64,000 bases of DNA, taken from positions 124,001 through 188,000 of the forward strand of contig KN834788.1 in NCBI GenBank assembly GCA_000827265.1. The letters are read 5' to 3'. Under the pieces are notes generated by a model. It was not told where the DNA came from. It saw only the letters and a program-made list of their open reading frames with translations, and did not search any database. The position numbers and the translations under genes are program-made. Origin of the DNA: Collybiopsis luxurians FD-317 M1 (taxonomy: Eukaryota > Basidiomycota > Agaricomycetes > Agaricales > Omphalotaceae). The stretch's first letter is position 1. Each line of letters starts with the position of its first letter. Below are positions 23,147 to 36,087 of the stretch, one piece after another.

Positions 23147-24893
23147 TTAGTGAAAGATCAAACTTGCAGATTGAATATGTTTTTTGATTCGCTCCACCAT
23201 TCCCAAGTTAAACCATTTGAGAAGGTCTTGCTCCGAAGTCGAACTGAGAATGTGGTTCCATTTAATTGCATCATACTTGCCAGGAGAGTACTGGAAATCC
23301 ATAAATGATTTTATGGGATTGTTCCACATCAACTTCAGGGTGCTGTATACATCAAAAGCACTTGGACGAGCTGTTGGGTCTTCGGCCCAGCAGTTAGTTG
23401 TGAGATGCCAAACAACTTCTGGATACCATATTTCCCGTGGCTTAGCAGGACGATCACCATTGATTAAGCTAAGCAGAACTGCAGCGTCAGTTCTACGATC
23501 ATAGAATGGTATATTTCTGGTTAGAATCTCGACCATTGTACATCCGAAGGCGTACACATCTCTTGGAGAATGGTCCAGAACCGGGTCGGTCAATCCATCC
23601 TGTCGAACATATTCCGGCGCCATCCACCGTAGTGCTCCCTTCATCGTTGTACTCGTAGTTGCAGTGGACCATGCTTCGGAAGTAGTGGTAATTAAAGCTA
23701 AGCCAAAGTCTGCAAGACAGCAGCGACCGCTTGGGTTGACTAGGATGTTTGCCTAAAATTTGTAAATGTCTTGTCCTCTGTCATCAAAGACACTTACCCC
23801 TCGGATATCACCATGAATAATCGGTGGACTTCGCGAGTGAAGGTAGTTCAAGCCAGAGGAGATGTCAAGGAACTACCGCGTAAATAATTGTCAGCCATTA
23901 GTGATTTAACGAGATAGAGCAGCTTATTCACTGTCTGAGATAGATTATGCTGTGGATTTCTTTTTAGGTATGCCATGATGTTACTGTTTGCCATCCATGG
24001 GGATATAAGACAAAACGAAGGGAAAAATAATTCTGAGCTAACGCCGAGTAAAGGAAGAACATTCGGGTGTTTGAGCTGTCGCCATATCAATGCTTCGTGG
24101 AGAAATTGCTGATGAAGAAGATGAGCAAACAAAAATCGGCCCCTCGAGTACACTGGCAGCTCACCTTGCGTATCATGTCACGCTGATCCTCATCCTGTTC
24201 AATAGTAAGGCGAAGAACCTTGATACACACAAGATTATGGGTTAAGCCAATACTGCCCCGCCATATGTCCTGTAATCTATTTGTATTATGTCCTTGCTCA
24301 GAAAGCAAGACTTTCCTTACAGCAAAACCACCTCCCGCGAGGGGGTTACTACCGTCCCGTACGACATCCCGAATGATAAGCGATGAAGGCAACGTTTGGT
24401 ATTTCCTCGACAAGAAACGAAGGATTTTGAGAAAGACAACATAGTTTGATTGTTCCCTAGTTACTTCCACACGATCCAACACCTGTAAAACGTTGCCCCG
24501 TAGTCAAGACGAGTCTGTTTAACCAGTACATACCAACTGCAGGTGGTCCATCAGCCTTTGCGCTTCGGTTGCATTCAGCCACTGAAAGGATTCCTGTGAA
24601 GCATCAGGCCTTGTTGTTAGAGCTTCATATTCCTGGCGGACGCGAAGGAGAACTTGAGTAATCTCAATATTTGAGGTCACGTCAGCGACCGAATCTACTT
24701 CATTATCCCAAAGCATAGAGGCTATTTCGATACCACTGACTGCCTCGGGATATGGCCACACCAAGATGTCGGATGAAAAGAGTCTGAAGCTGAACCGTGT
24801 CTTGTTCCTTGTGAGATGGCGGAGGATGTAGAGTTTGACCAGTCGGACAGCAGATAGATATGGAAAGCCTTGCTTGTCACCGAGGTTGATCAT
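23147..24893 (-). CDS. Protein kinase (TKL-like), 501 aa
   Basis: Minus-strand exons 24,534-24,893, 24,321-24,482, 24,165-24,269, 23,911-24,108, 23,798-23,872 and 23,147-23,752 sum to 1506 nt in frame. The first ~170 residues are non-catalytic. The kinase domain follows: Gly-rich loop LAGGGFADIWRG (~168), ATP-binding Lys in CIKVL (~191), catalytic Asp ~297 in HGDIRGANIL, DFG at 315 in ADFGLA, APE in WMAPEYV, and the CWAEDPTARPS sub-domain XI signature. All residues needed for phosphotransfer are present, so an active Ser/Thr (or dual) kinase is likely. HGD in place of HRD is common in the expanded Agaricomycete TKL-like kinases. Substrate unknown; no transmembrane segment seen. The donor of intron 4 (GTTAAA) is weak. 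Confidence 0.88.
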
Positions 24894-25342
24894 CAGTGTA
24901 CGTTGATGGGACCCAGGTCACCGCATGTCATCTGACTTGCCCTCGCTTACATTTTCCTCAATCTGCCGAAACTTGCCGAACAGAATTCATACAGTCGACG
25001 AGGTATATACAGACCGAATAGGGCTAATGAGCGGTGTCTGGAATGCCGTTTAAACCATATATAGACGATGACATAAATTTTTAAACCATTTTTGGTTTAA
25101 GATGATAAACCGTATTCGGGTGATGACGCACTTATCTAGGTACCCTTTTTAGTAATGATAATGATAAGGTACCTAATTTGGATTATGCCGCAGTTTGAGG
25201 CTGAAACAGGAAGTGCGGCATTGCGCCGACAGTGGCGGGAAGCTTGTATTAATAGGATTAGTGATAAAAATCCATGCGATAAAATCGTGTTCCTCTCTTC
25301 CACTTGCTTGTCTACAAGCAAACCATTTGTTTTTGACACGCT

Positions 25343-25670
25343 ATGTCTGCAGGAAGGCCTGTAGGGAGCCAAAATATGCTTCCTCATAATGGTTTTGATA
25401 CAAGAGTTGGATCTCAACATCTCACAATGGTGCAAGTCCCAAAGTTCATTGGCAGTGGCATTAATTATACTACATTACAAGCAAATACTTCAGCTGTTCC
25501 CAGTAGTTCTACCCCTTACCCAGCCACTCCATCACCTCTTGCAGATTCATTTACCCTGAAGCAATGGACAGGCAGTAGCAGAGGTCCCCAAAAATGTAGG
25601 ATTTGTGGAAGCATTGGATGTCCTGGATCACAAAATCAAGTAAAATGCCCACGTTACAGTAAGTCTTCAC
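25343..25670 (+). CDS. Partial ORF with CxxC zinc-finger-like end (transposon-associated)
   Basis: An open frame of about 109 residues, Ser/Pro/Thr-rich, leads into a CRICGSIGCPGSQNQVKCP cluster (C-x2-C-x4-C-x8-C), then a GTAAGT donor after ACGTTACA. Similar short cysteine knuckles occur in N-terminal regions of transposon-linked Agaricomycete proteins. It sits at the CpG-rich to CpG-poor boundary and lies antisense to the truncated end of the alpha-kinase relic. No continuing exon was identified. It may be a real 5' exon or a relic. Confidence 0.35.
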
Positions 25671-28600
25671 TTTAAGACCATTACATCCTTGCAAGTCTAA
25701 GACAAAGGCCAGGTGATGTGTTTTTTCATACTGAAGGTGCTGGCAAGCACATAAGAAAAGACAAGCTTGACAGGCTGGGTCATCTGGCAATAAATTTGGC
25801 TCAGCACTTCCATTGTGAATGAACTTGGCTAATGAATCTCCTTCTGGTACATCAATTTGTTCCTCAATAAGAAAGGTCCGGTCAGGTGCAACATCCAATG
25901 ACTTGATATGTTTGAATGACTGGGCCATCACAATAAATACTCCGGCTTGAACAAATTGAAGATGTGGAACTTTTAGCTGAGGCAGAAGACCTAAGTGATG
26001 GAACCTCAATATGAAGCTGGATCCAGACCACTACCACAGACCTTTCTCTTTCAACTTTTGATCAATATATGCATATGAAAAATTCATCAAAGCATTGGCA
26101 TAATAGTGAATATTTGCTTCCCGAAGAATTTTTCGAAACTCTAGTGAGCCTGAAAGTCTTGCATGTCTGTCACAGAAATTAAGAAGAAAATATAATCCAA
26201 TTATAGAATGTCTTACTGCTGGTCTCTCTTCAGTTGATATAGCTCTTTCAATACCACCTTTGGACAAGTCATAAAAGTGGGAGATACAGCTTTGCAGGAT
26301 GACAGGTTATAAACCCTCCAGCACCAATCTCTCCATCAATTGAAAAGTCTGTAGAAAGGGAGGCAGGAGAGTCAAATTTGTATTCATTGAAGCCAAATTT
26401 AGTTTTGCAAAGATGTTTAATCATATCCAAAAAAAGAAATGGGGACCAGAGCAAAAAATCCATTGAAGTGCACCCATGTCCCAGGTTGTTGCTGAGCTAC
26501 CTGAACACTTCCCTGTGCTAATAACTCAACAACTTGATCTCAAGATAGAGAGGTCCAAGCGGCTGGTTTTTTGTTTTGTGGGGGAGTAGTGGGAGTAGCC
26601 ATGTTTAAAGCTAGTTTAGAGAAAAAACTTAAAATAAAATGGAAAGACTTGCACTTCTTCCATGTTTTGAAGCTGGTAGAGCTTGGCTATCCTTTTCAAT
26701 CAGACTATTTAGATCAAAGGAATCAGCTGAAGTTGCTGAAGTTGGGGGTCCAGAAGATGGCAGAAAAGATGGCCTAGCATGAGATTTTTCACCAGAAGAA
26801 GCTGCTGCTAGGATAATTCTATTTGGCAACCCGGTTGCTGGTAGCAACCCCAATATTTGGGAAGTAACATTGGCCATCACACTGGGACCACTCCGGGTGA
26901 CATTAAGTCACACCTGTTCACTGACATGACTACTCATTCTCATTCCTGTTGCCATCAACTTCCTGCCACTGATACATTGATGTACCATTCCCCGATTTAG
27001 AATGGCATTGACGGTAACTGAGGCTGGTGGTCGCCAAGCTCTCAGATGCCTCAACTCAGTTTTTGCTACTCAACCCTTATGTACCTCACAGACCATTGTC
27101 AAATGTTTAGATTGAGAAGAATCATATCTTTCACAAGATTCAAGAATCAGTAGAAAGATATCTTTGGGGTGATCTTAATGGTGGACAGTGAACTATTGTC
27201 AAATTACTAATCACCATCCACACATCTAACCTTGTATGTGTACAGAAAATGATGAATCACTTGTGCCCAGCTCTGTTGCTCAGCCCACTTTTGCATTGAC
27301 TCATGGATTGACATTTCTTCAAAAAAGAGTCCGGTGGTGGCAAATTGCCGTTGAAGGGAGTGAGCAACATTTTTTCATTACTAATATTGGCAACTTTATC
27401 TGCCCTGGCCCACCAGCATAGAGTAGATGGTGTGCTAGCAATGATGGCAACAGAAGGTGAAGCAGTGTGTTACATTGTCATCACCAACAACGGCAGTTAC
27501 TAAGTGACTTAAAAGATTTTGATGCCTTGGGCACTAAAGCAGTGATTTTCCAGAGCGACTGGCAGTTGATTAGTCTTTCGCAGTTGCTAGGGAGTTGTTT
27601 GTTGGCAACCGGGTTGCCAAATAGAATAATCCCTGCTGCTAGCTTAGAGGCCTATACATATTGAAAGTTTAAGCACAATCAGAATTTGGATCTGTGATAA
27701 TCCACCCACATGTATACTTTCCATCTCTGCTTGAGCATTTTCCCACTCTTCCCCCTGTTCCGAGGAAATAAGAAGCAAAAGCTTGAAAGGATTAGCAGGC
27801 TTTACAAAGCAATGCTGTTTGGATTTCTCATTGTACTTTGAGCACTGGGGTAGAACTATGGAGTCATTGGGTTAACCATGGGGCTATCCATATCCACATT
27901 CATTTGACCAGATATGTCACAGAGATTCAGCTCATTGAGATCAAAGGTGAAAAAAGTATCCTTGGTCAAATCCACAAGTTTCACCTTAATGACATTGATT
28001 ACACTGGACCATATTTGAGGATTCCTTGAGTATGCATCCAGATCCCAAATGGTATCTTTAATACTCTGAATAATAATAAGACAGAATATTATGTGATGCT
28101 TACATGGAGGATTATTTCCTTTGCTTTTCCTAGTGGAAGATATGCAACAGTTATGTTGACACTGAAATTCTCACCACTGGGTGCATATCCATGAGACCTC
28201 CAAAGTTCAGTCTGAATTTGATATTGAGAGTGCATAGGTATGTAGCCACTAAGATGAGGTCGTGGAATACTCCCAGGTGGAAGTGAGTGTAGTGGAAGAT
28301 TCTGAAGAGAATGAGAGCCACTGTACTCATGCAAATTTACTTGAGGCCCTAAAAGTTTCATGAATTTCATATCACACTTGCATATAACTCAAGCTGAGTA
28401 TAACTTGACCTACCTAGTGAGCTCATTACAGTGGCTCTCATAGGAGAAGCTGGAGCACCTATATGGAAGTTTGTCATTAAGCACTGGGAATTGCAGTAAG
28501 CTATATGGACAATATCCTTACCATGGCACTGAGCTGCATCAATGCTCTGTGCAAACCTTTGTGGATCTGGGCCTGTCCAGTTCTGTATTTGATTTGCATC

Positions 28601-29264
28601 CATTCTTAAGGAGTGAGAAGGGACTGGAGGTGAGGGCATCAGATTTGCTAAAGTGTTACTAAAAATGTTAGAATATGTGGTCCATAGTGGTTAGTATTTT
28701 CTGCTTTGACTTTCCTTTTTCTATTTCATATCTACATTATTCCTCCTGCAGCTTCTTCACTCCCCTCGCACTTTATTTATTCCTTTTGTACTTACTATGC
28801 TCTGGTAGCTATGTTTCATTTTACTTCCATTATTTCATATATGAATACAGACACTACTTATAGTTGCAATACATATTTGAGATACCTCAGCGGTTTTCCC
28901 ATACAACTGAGGTGAGTACATTGTTACACTATTCTTATCTTACAGGTTACTTACTATCTACATAGTATTTACATTGTTTAACAGGTAGATAGTAATTCTA
29001 GTTGTTTTCCCATACAACTGAGTATTTATGTTGTTTAACAAAAAACACTTTGAATTTATTGAAGAACCTTACCATCATTTGGAAAAACCATTGACTTCAG
29101 TTTTGACTCATAATGAGTCTGGCAACATGCTTGAACTTTGTCCCACCAGGATTGGCAAACCATGCCACTGGATCCCCAGCATGAACATGCCTGCTGCATT
29201 CAGATCTTTGACAGTAAAAGTCTGCATCAGCAGTCTTATCCGAAGTGAAGGCAACATTGCTCAT
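25551..29264 (-). pseudogene. Alpha-kinase (MHCK/EF2-kinase type) gene relic
   Basis: Read on the minus strand. A start at 29,264 begins MSNVAFTSDK, followed by a Cys/His cluster (CQRSECSRHVHAGD). Middle blocks at 28,640-27,700 are Ser/Pro-rich. The C-terminal catalytic region lies at 26,463-25,690: IDGEIGAGGF, then EANIHYYANALMNFSYAYIDQKLKEKG, a PHLQFVQAGVFIV block, a FIHNGSAEP motif, and QHLQYEKTHHLAFVLDLQG, which is very close to the conserved QH-x-Q-x-x-KT-H-x-LAFVSDLQG signature of alpha-kinases. Blocks fall in different frames with stops, and the expected Zn-binding C-terminal tail after LDLQG is missing. An ~840-bp segment with inverted ends interrupts it at 26.8-27.6 kb. This is a decayed copy; the family is expanded and often transposon-linked in mushrooms. 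Confidence 0.65.
26801..27643. repeat. Segment bounded by ~39-bp inverted repeats
   Basis: The left arm (26,801-26,838) and right arm (27,605-27,643) are reverse complements with about 85 percent identity over the core TTCTATTTGGCAACCCGGTTGC. The interior has no coding potential that I recognise. It looks like a non-autonomous DNA element inserted in, or rearranged with, the alpha-kinase relic. Both arms, read in opposite directions, encode ATGLPNRII, so one arm may instead be an inverted duplicate of coding sequence. No target duplication was identified. Confidence 0.5.
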
Positions 29265-31549
29265 AATGAGATAGTCAGTTGGCTCTGCAACAGTTGAAGG
29301 ATAAGATTGAAGTAAGAAATATCCCACTTTATATTAATGCACTTGGGAGGGGCAAGGTTGATTTTTTGATGTTGGTAATGACCCCAACCTGTTAGCTGAC
29401 TCACTAACTACTTACCCACCCCCATGTGATGATGTACCTTATGGACAGTGCTGCAGGAGTTGCCCTGAACTTTTTCTTCTTTTTCTTTCCTTCTCTTTCA
29501 TTGGCATAAGATGGACGACATGCTTGGTACAACTAATCCAGGTGAATTACTGAGTAATCTGCTGCTATGCAATGGAGATTTGAATGGCATAAACAGTATG
29601 TTTACATGCTCTCTGCTCTTCCATCATAAATTCAATGTTCTTTTGACAGCTGTAGATGACACTATTGGCATCTTGTATCCTGGTATTGAGAATATTCTCA
29701 ATAGTACAACTCCATCAACTTTTGTACTGTCAAACTCTAATTTTCATTGACACATTGAGATGATGCCTTCAGCTTTTTAAATGCTGATATTGAAAATATG
29801 CCTTTGGGCAATGCAATGGTAGTATCAAATACCAAAACAGATTTGTCGTGGCTCAGCTTGCTCATTAATCCTCATACGATTGGTACATGTTGACTCTTTC
29901 ATTCAGGAAATCACACTCTCATTGTAAATACAGTGACTTCAAGTAGTCCTTCATAGCTTGCTGATGCTTGTGCTGCATTGGACTTTATTCCAAATGAGGC
30001 AAAGTGGACTAAATTCTGTTCAGAAGCAAGGGTGAGTCTCAATGATTTGCCTAGTCTTACATAGCACTGATTACTGTCCCATAGGCAATTGAACCAAGCC
30101 TATGTTAGTTGGTGAGACCAAAGGCATATCATTTATAATAATAATGTTACATCTTGGATACTCAGCTGTAGGCAAAGTCTTTTCATTCTGGCAACAAGGG
30201 CAGTGATTGTTCCAATAATCCTTGAATTTATGAACTGATCATTGAGCAATTTTAGGCCAGATCCAGTTAAAAAGATGGCTGGCGTTGTCAAATTAGTGAA
30301 ATAAACAAATGAACTGAAATATGGCATAACTCACATGTGAATAGGATCCAATGGATTGAAATAATGCTTATCAGCATCCTTGGTCAATAGAATTGCTGTC
30401 TTCAACTTATGTCCATTAAAGTCCTGCATATTATCCCAAAAGGAATTGATTGGAACATTATCAGAGTTCTTCAATGCTACAAAAGCTGGTTTCTGCTCAA
30501 GAGGCAACTCAGGTTGTAAGGCCTATGCTTCTGTGATACATACAATGTTACAGCATGATTACATATACACTCATTTGGACATATAAATATCATATTACCC
30601 TTACCCATTCTTTAGCTTTCTTTCTTCATGTGTAGTACTTCTCAATATACATCTAGTTGAGTTCTATCGCATGACTGAAAGCCTCTCATTGACATTACAC
30701 TTTTTTGAACTTCTAGTATATGCTACATAGGTAGTAGAGCCTAGAGGATGAGTAAAACATTCTAAATGTGAACTTCTCACAAATACACAACACATAAACA
30801 ATTCAGGACTCCTGAAAACTCTTCTAAATAAACTTAAAACCTTCAAATAAAACTATTCTCTTTTATCTAAAAAGTACAATGTGTTCTCCTATGAGAACTG
30901 GGTCAGAAAGAAGTCAGAGTCACAGATTGCAATGACAAACTGACAGAGAAAATAACGGTGGCAACTTTGCTTCACCTATCAACCCATTCCTATTATGGAA
31001 TGTACAGCCTTCAGATTGGCTGAATTATAATCCCGTTGTCAAGGAAGATGAGCCCAAAGCTGAATCCAGCAGACAAGGAGCTCAAATGCAAGGGTCCCCA
31101 TTAACATGGCCCCCAACACTCCCATCCCAAGTGCAACCCATCCACAATGGCAAACAATGAAAAATGACAACCTGAAACTGGGACAACACCTAATTGGGGA
31201 CAAGCTGCTCTATTAAGCCCATTATTTCAGGATTCACCAAATGAAATAAAAATTGATTTGCCTAATTCATTGAACCTTCAGCATTAACTGACCCCAAGAC
31301 CAAGCCAGAATGATGGACAGATGGATTGGGCAAGCCAAATTGCCATTCAACATTAAAGAAACTCAGATCTCAGTCAATGCAGTGTATCTGCATTTGCTGA
31401 CCACAAATTGGTTTCAATGAAGATGGATTTCCTGTCAATAAACTTACAACACCTGCAGAAGTATGGGCAAAAGACTGTTCTGGTCAACCAAGTCCTGCTC
31501 CAAATTTAATACAACCTATAGTAAATGCTGGTGACATACCACTTAATAC
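29265..31549. other. CpG-poor decayed DNA, no gene recognised
   Basis: Short ORFs on both strands share the TG/CA-rich composition of the flanking transposon relics. None was recognised. Probably eroded transposon or alpha-kinase 5' flank. Confidence 0.4.
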
Positions 31550-32346
31550 ACATATTAGTAAAGCTGGATCATCCAAAGGCAATAAAAGTGAAACAAATTG
31601 TCACCACCACAAGGAGACACCATGGGATGATGAGTCCTCTGAAAACTACTCAGATTCAGATTCTAACTCTGAATATCCTTCCTCAGATGAATTGTGGGCA
31701 GAAGATTTAATTCAACTAACCCAAAATTTGAGTGCAAGCAAAAGGCAAAAAATGTGCCGAAAAATGGTAGAATGCTTAAGAGTCAAGTCAGCAGATGATG
31801 ACCATTGTGAATGATGGACTCACCAAGTTCACCGAGTCTACAAATGGCAAATACAGGAATACTGTAGTAAACCAGCTCCAAACTTGGAAGGAATAAAAAA
31901 TATCAAAGTTCCAAACCTGGAACCATACAATGGCACACCTGATGTCAAAAAATTTGAGCAGTGGCTTCTGGCCATACTAAGATGGCTGGTAGTAAACTGT
32001 TACTGTGGCCCTGATTATGAGGTATATTGTGCCCAGATGCTTAGAATTATTCTTACAGACAAGGCTTTGAATTGGTATAATGATGAGGTTTCTGGTGCTC
32101 ACTGGACAAAACGAGACTGGACATTTGAAGAAACTGTATTAGGTGTATTTGATCGATGCATACAAGCAGCTACAGTACACCAAGCTACTAAAATGTTTGA
32201 AACAGTTACTTACTCTCTTTCAAAGGGAGTCAAGATTATTATTCCACACTGGTATGCTGGGCATCCAGAATGCCTCAACCACCAAATACATATGCTTTCA
32301 GGAGACACTTTTTGGATGGCCTCCCTATTGAAATCATATAAAAACT

Positions 32347-35300
32347 TAGTGATGTGATGGCTCTGGCTCAGAGCCGGCAAGCCCTCTGAGCCAGGCCCTA
32401 CTGAGCCCTGGCCTGACCCCAGCTGTTGGATGGCCCAACTAGGGCTGAAGGCCTGGCTCAAATTTTCCAAAAGCCCTGGGCCGGGTCTTGAGTTGGGGCT
32501 GAACATGGTAAAAAGGCACTCAAATTATTTAAGCACCTATACAGTTATGACTTGTGTTTGATGCTTATGCCTCCCAGGCCAAGGCCAAATTTTTTTTTAA
32601 CCTTCAAACCCACTATTACATGGCTGACTCCAGACCAAAGTGTAATCCAGTCCTGTCAGCCAAGCTTACTGACTCCATGAACTGTGCCAATCTGCTCCCT
32701 TCACAAAAAGATGCTATTGCACATGCTAAATCTAATCAGAATGCCAAAAAAAAACCCATGGAAGTTGGTGATGGTACCGTTGAAAGCAGTATCTATTAAT
32801 TTTATTGATCACAATTCACACTAATAATTCATTTCACTTTTATTACAGATAAATCAGGCTCTAAATGCAAGACACCTCCAACTGAAACTCCAGGAGAGAG
32901 TATTGCCCTAGACTCCAAAGGCCAGAATCCTCCCAAGGCAAACCTGAAAGGAAAGGCAAAAGGAAAAAGTAAATAAGCTTTTCATGTAGAAACTATTGTG
33001 AGTCTGATGTTTATGTAGCTAAACATGCCAGGGTGGAGGATTCCAATGGTGAAGAGCCTGACAGGGTTGATATATCAAGCAACAGTGACAACCAAGATGA
33101 TTTACCATGACCGCCTGCTGCTGGAGCTGATGCAAAACATTTCTTTCATCCAATTGAGCATATACCTAAGTTTGACAAAGCACGTTGATGCTGTAGGCTC
33201 TGTCCGTAGGTTGAATTCATTTGATTCTCAATTCTTACATTGTTAAATAATTTGTGTAGGGATCATTTTGTCAATGAAATATCTACTCTTTGTTGTCATT
33301 TAGGCCTCAAGCATGCTGTTAGTGCTTTAGATATTCATTTGGTCTGCCTAGTAACCACTCTCATTCCACTTCAATTCAAGTATAGACAATGGGCCAAGGA
33401 TAATAACTTCAAGTCAATGATTCCAGCAGATGTAAGAGCTCATAAGGATGCACAAGAGGCTGCCGCAGCCAATCAAACTACAATTGATGATCATGCAGTC
33501 CCTCTGCCACCAAAAGAGTGTATTGTTCCTTATTCTGATGAGCTGTTTGAGAAGGCAGTAATAGAGTGGCTTGTTGCAACTGATCAAGTGAGTGTTACAT
33601 GTCTGTAAGTATTTTGTTGCTTAATTTTTGTACTAGCCTCTCGCTGCCTTTGAACATCCAAAATTTCATGAAATGATTGCTGTTGCTGCACAAGCCACAA
33701 ATGGTGTCAAGATACCTCATCGGAAAGCTGCATGTAGTGCTATTATTAGTATGTTTAAGAAAAACCTTTTGGAATTGTGAATGCAATTTGCAGTGAGTCA
33801 TTATCCCATTCATTACACTCCTTCTATGCTCATTCTCATATTGCCCTTGAGAGCAATGCTGTTACTGGGAAGATTTCCATCACTTGTGATGCTTGGCAAG
33901 CATCCAATGGTGACACTTATTTTGCTGTAACAGGACATTGGATTGAGGAAACATCTCCCAGTGCATGAACCCTCAAGAGCACCCTACTTGGATTTACACA
34001 AATGAATACTGCTCACAGTGGTCCATTACTAGGTCGGGCATTATTCAAGATCTTACAGTGCTTCAATATCATTCATCATGTGAGTTTAATCTACATTCAA
34101 AGGAGGTTTTGATACTGAGGCGTTTGAAACTAGATCAGATGGATTACCTGCGATAACACTTCCAATAATGTTTCTATATTGCAAAACTCATTGACTCCCA
34201 CAAGTCTCATTCAGGTATGAAGAGATGGAGTCATTGGGAATCTCATATCTGGTTAGAGCTTTTTTTGGTTGGCTTGATTAATCACTGACAACAATCAAGC
34301 TGTCTAGTTCACATTGTTAACCTTGCAACCCAGGCTGTGCTGAAGGTGCATAGTAAAGTGACACATTATGACCCAGCAAATCCAGAGGCTCATGAGCCTG
34401 ATGTTGAAGCCTACTTGTGAGATGAGATAGGGTTAGTACATTCTATTGCTGTGAAGGTAAATTGTGACTTCAATGGTTATAAACTGTAACTACTAAACTA
34501 TTTTATCAGGCTCGATCTTTGGCAAAATGTGCCCAACTCTTCAAGGACATACAGACTTGCCCTCCAAATATTGCTGTCCCTCATCAAATATTACTTGATA
34601 TGGCCATATGATGGTCATCCACCTTTGTAATGTTACACCAAGCTCATGAACTCAAAAAAGTATGTCAGGCTTGAGCAGTACTTCTATTTTGTAATATTCA
34701 TTGTGTTTTTAGCACATCCCAACCTTCTTATATGAGATTAACATAGCCAAGAATGATCTTGGTAAATGCAGAAGAATTGACAAGTTGAATTTATCAGATG
34801 AGGAATGGGGATGAGTTGACTGCATGCTTGGTATTCTAGCTGTACATGTCTGCACATTTTCTTTGTGATATTGCATACTCATCATTTCAGCATGTGGACA
34901 ATGTGCAACAAGTGTTCTCTTCCAAAGCTGAACCTTCATTGCATGTTGGTCTGCTGGCGCTGGAAGCACTCCATCACACATGGTCAAAGCAACTGAGAAA
35001 GAATAAGTATTCATTATTTGCTGATGCATTGGAAGCTGGCCTCAAAAAACTTTCTCAATACTATGAGTGAACAGGGTCATCTTTGGCATATGTTTTCTCA
35101 ATCAGTAAGTGAGCTGAGTCAATGTCCATTGACTGTACTAAGAATCCTTGCAGTACTTCATCCAGAGAAGAAAACGAGCCATTTTGAGAAGCACTGGGAT
35201 GCTGAGTTGCATGCGAAAGTGCAAGAACAGGCTGAAAAACTTGTGCACTCTAGTTTATGTGATTTTCCTTATCCTCATCTTTTGTATTGTGTAGTTCAGG

Positions 35301-36087
35301 GAACACTATGTTGAGATGTATGGGTCAACTTTGGTGCCTCCTCATACATCTCAATCTGAGGCTCAATCTTTTGGCAAAAAATTGGCTTTGTTGCAAGAGC
35401 TTTCTGATGATGAGAATGATACTTTGACAGCATTATCAGATCACAAGCCATGGATTGATGAGTTCTCAAAATACTATGACTCAAAGGATACCATTCCTGA
35501 GGGAATGTCCATTGCTCAGTGGTGGGGTGTACACCATTCTTTTCTGTTGTATAAATTCATTATTAATGAACATACTTAGATGAATGCTCAACATCCTCCA
35601 GTCTGGGCATCACTTGCTCAAGACTTTCTTGCAATTATGGCATCCTCTGTCTCCAGTGAGTGAGCATTTTTGGCTGCAGGTATTACCATCACAAAGCATA
35701 GGAACTGTCTTAAGGGTGATATTGTTGAAGCTCTTCAGTTTCTAAAGTGCTTAATTCAGAAGGACTTGTTATCCTGGGAGGAAATTTCATCTATTGATGA
35801 GTTTGCATTAGAGACTGAGGATTATCAAGAGGGACTGGCAGTGGAGTATGATAGATCTATACTGGCTGGTGGCAGCACCAATTGGATTACAGTTGATGAC
35901 AAAAATGATGAGTGGGAGGATGTAGCTATGTAATTAATAGTAATCTTATGATTTTTATCTATATTGAGCTGGGGCCTGAGCTTTAGCTGGATCCTGGCTG
36001 TCTAGTAGGGCCCAGCTGAGAAATTCTATAAGCCCTAGCTGAGGCTATCTGAGCTGAAGCTGGGGCTTTTGAGCCATCACATCACTT
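32347..36087 (+). mobile_element. hAT-superfamily DNA transposon, 3741 bp, inactive
   Basis: The ends are inverted repeats: TAGTGATGTGATGGCTC on the left and AAGTGATGTGATGGCTC as reverse complement on the right (16/17). The left TAGTG fits the hAT end rule YARNG. The flanks carry a near-perfect 8-bp duplication, TAAAAACT (32,339-32,346) and CAAAAACT (36,088-36,095), the length expected for hAT. Subterminal DNA on both sides is rich in GAGCC/GGGCCTGAGC repeats, plausible transposase-binding sites. The interior encodes a decayed hAT transposase on the plus strand. Insertion is into the gag ORF. Confidence 0.85.
33240..35933 (+). pseudogene. hAT transposase relic
   Basis: Exon-like blocks run in order: a segment with KYRQWAKDNNFKSMIP; PLAAFEHPKFHEMI; GKISITCDAWQASNGDTYFAVTGHW, which is the first part of the RNase-H-like core; and, near the end, the C-terminal hAT dimerisation domain (PVWASLAQDFLAIMASSVSSE, AGITITKHRN, LKGDIVEALQFLKC). 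Several frame changes and stops break it. In the dimerisation domain the conserved SSER-AF reads SSE-stop-AF, TGA at 35,661-35,663, consistent with CGA to TGA. Not capable of making a full transposase. Confidence 0.85.
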
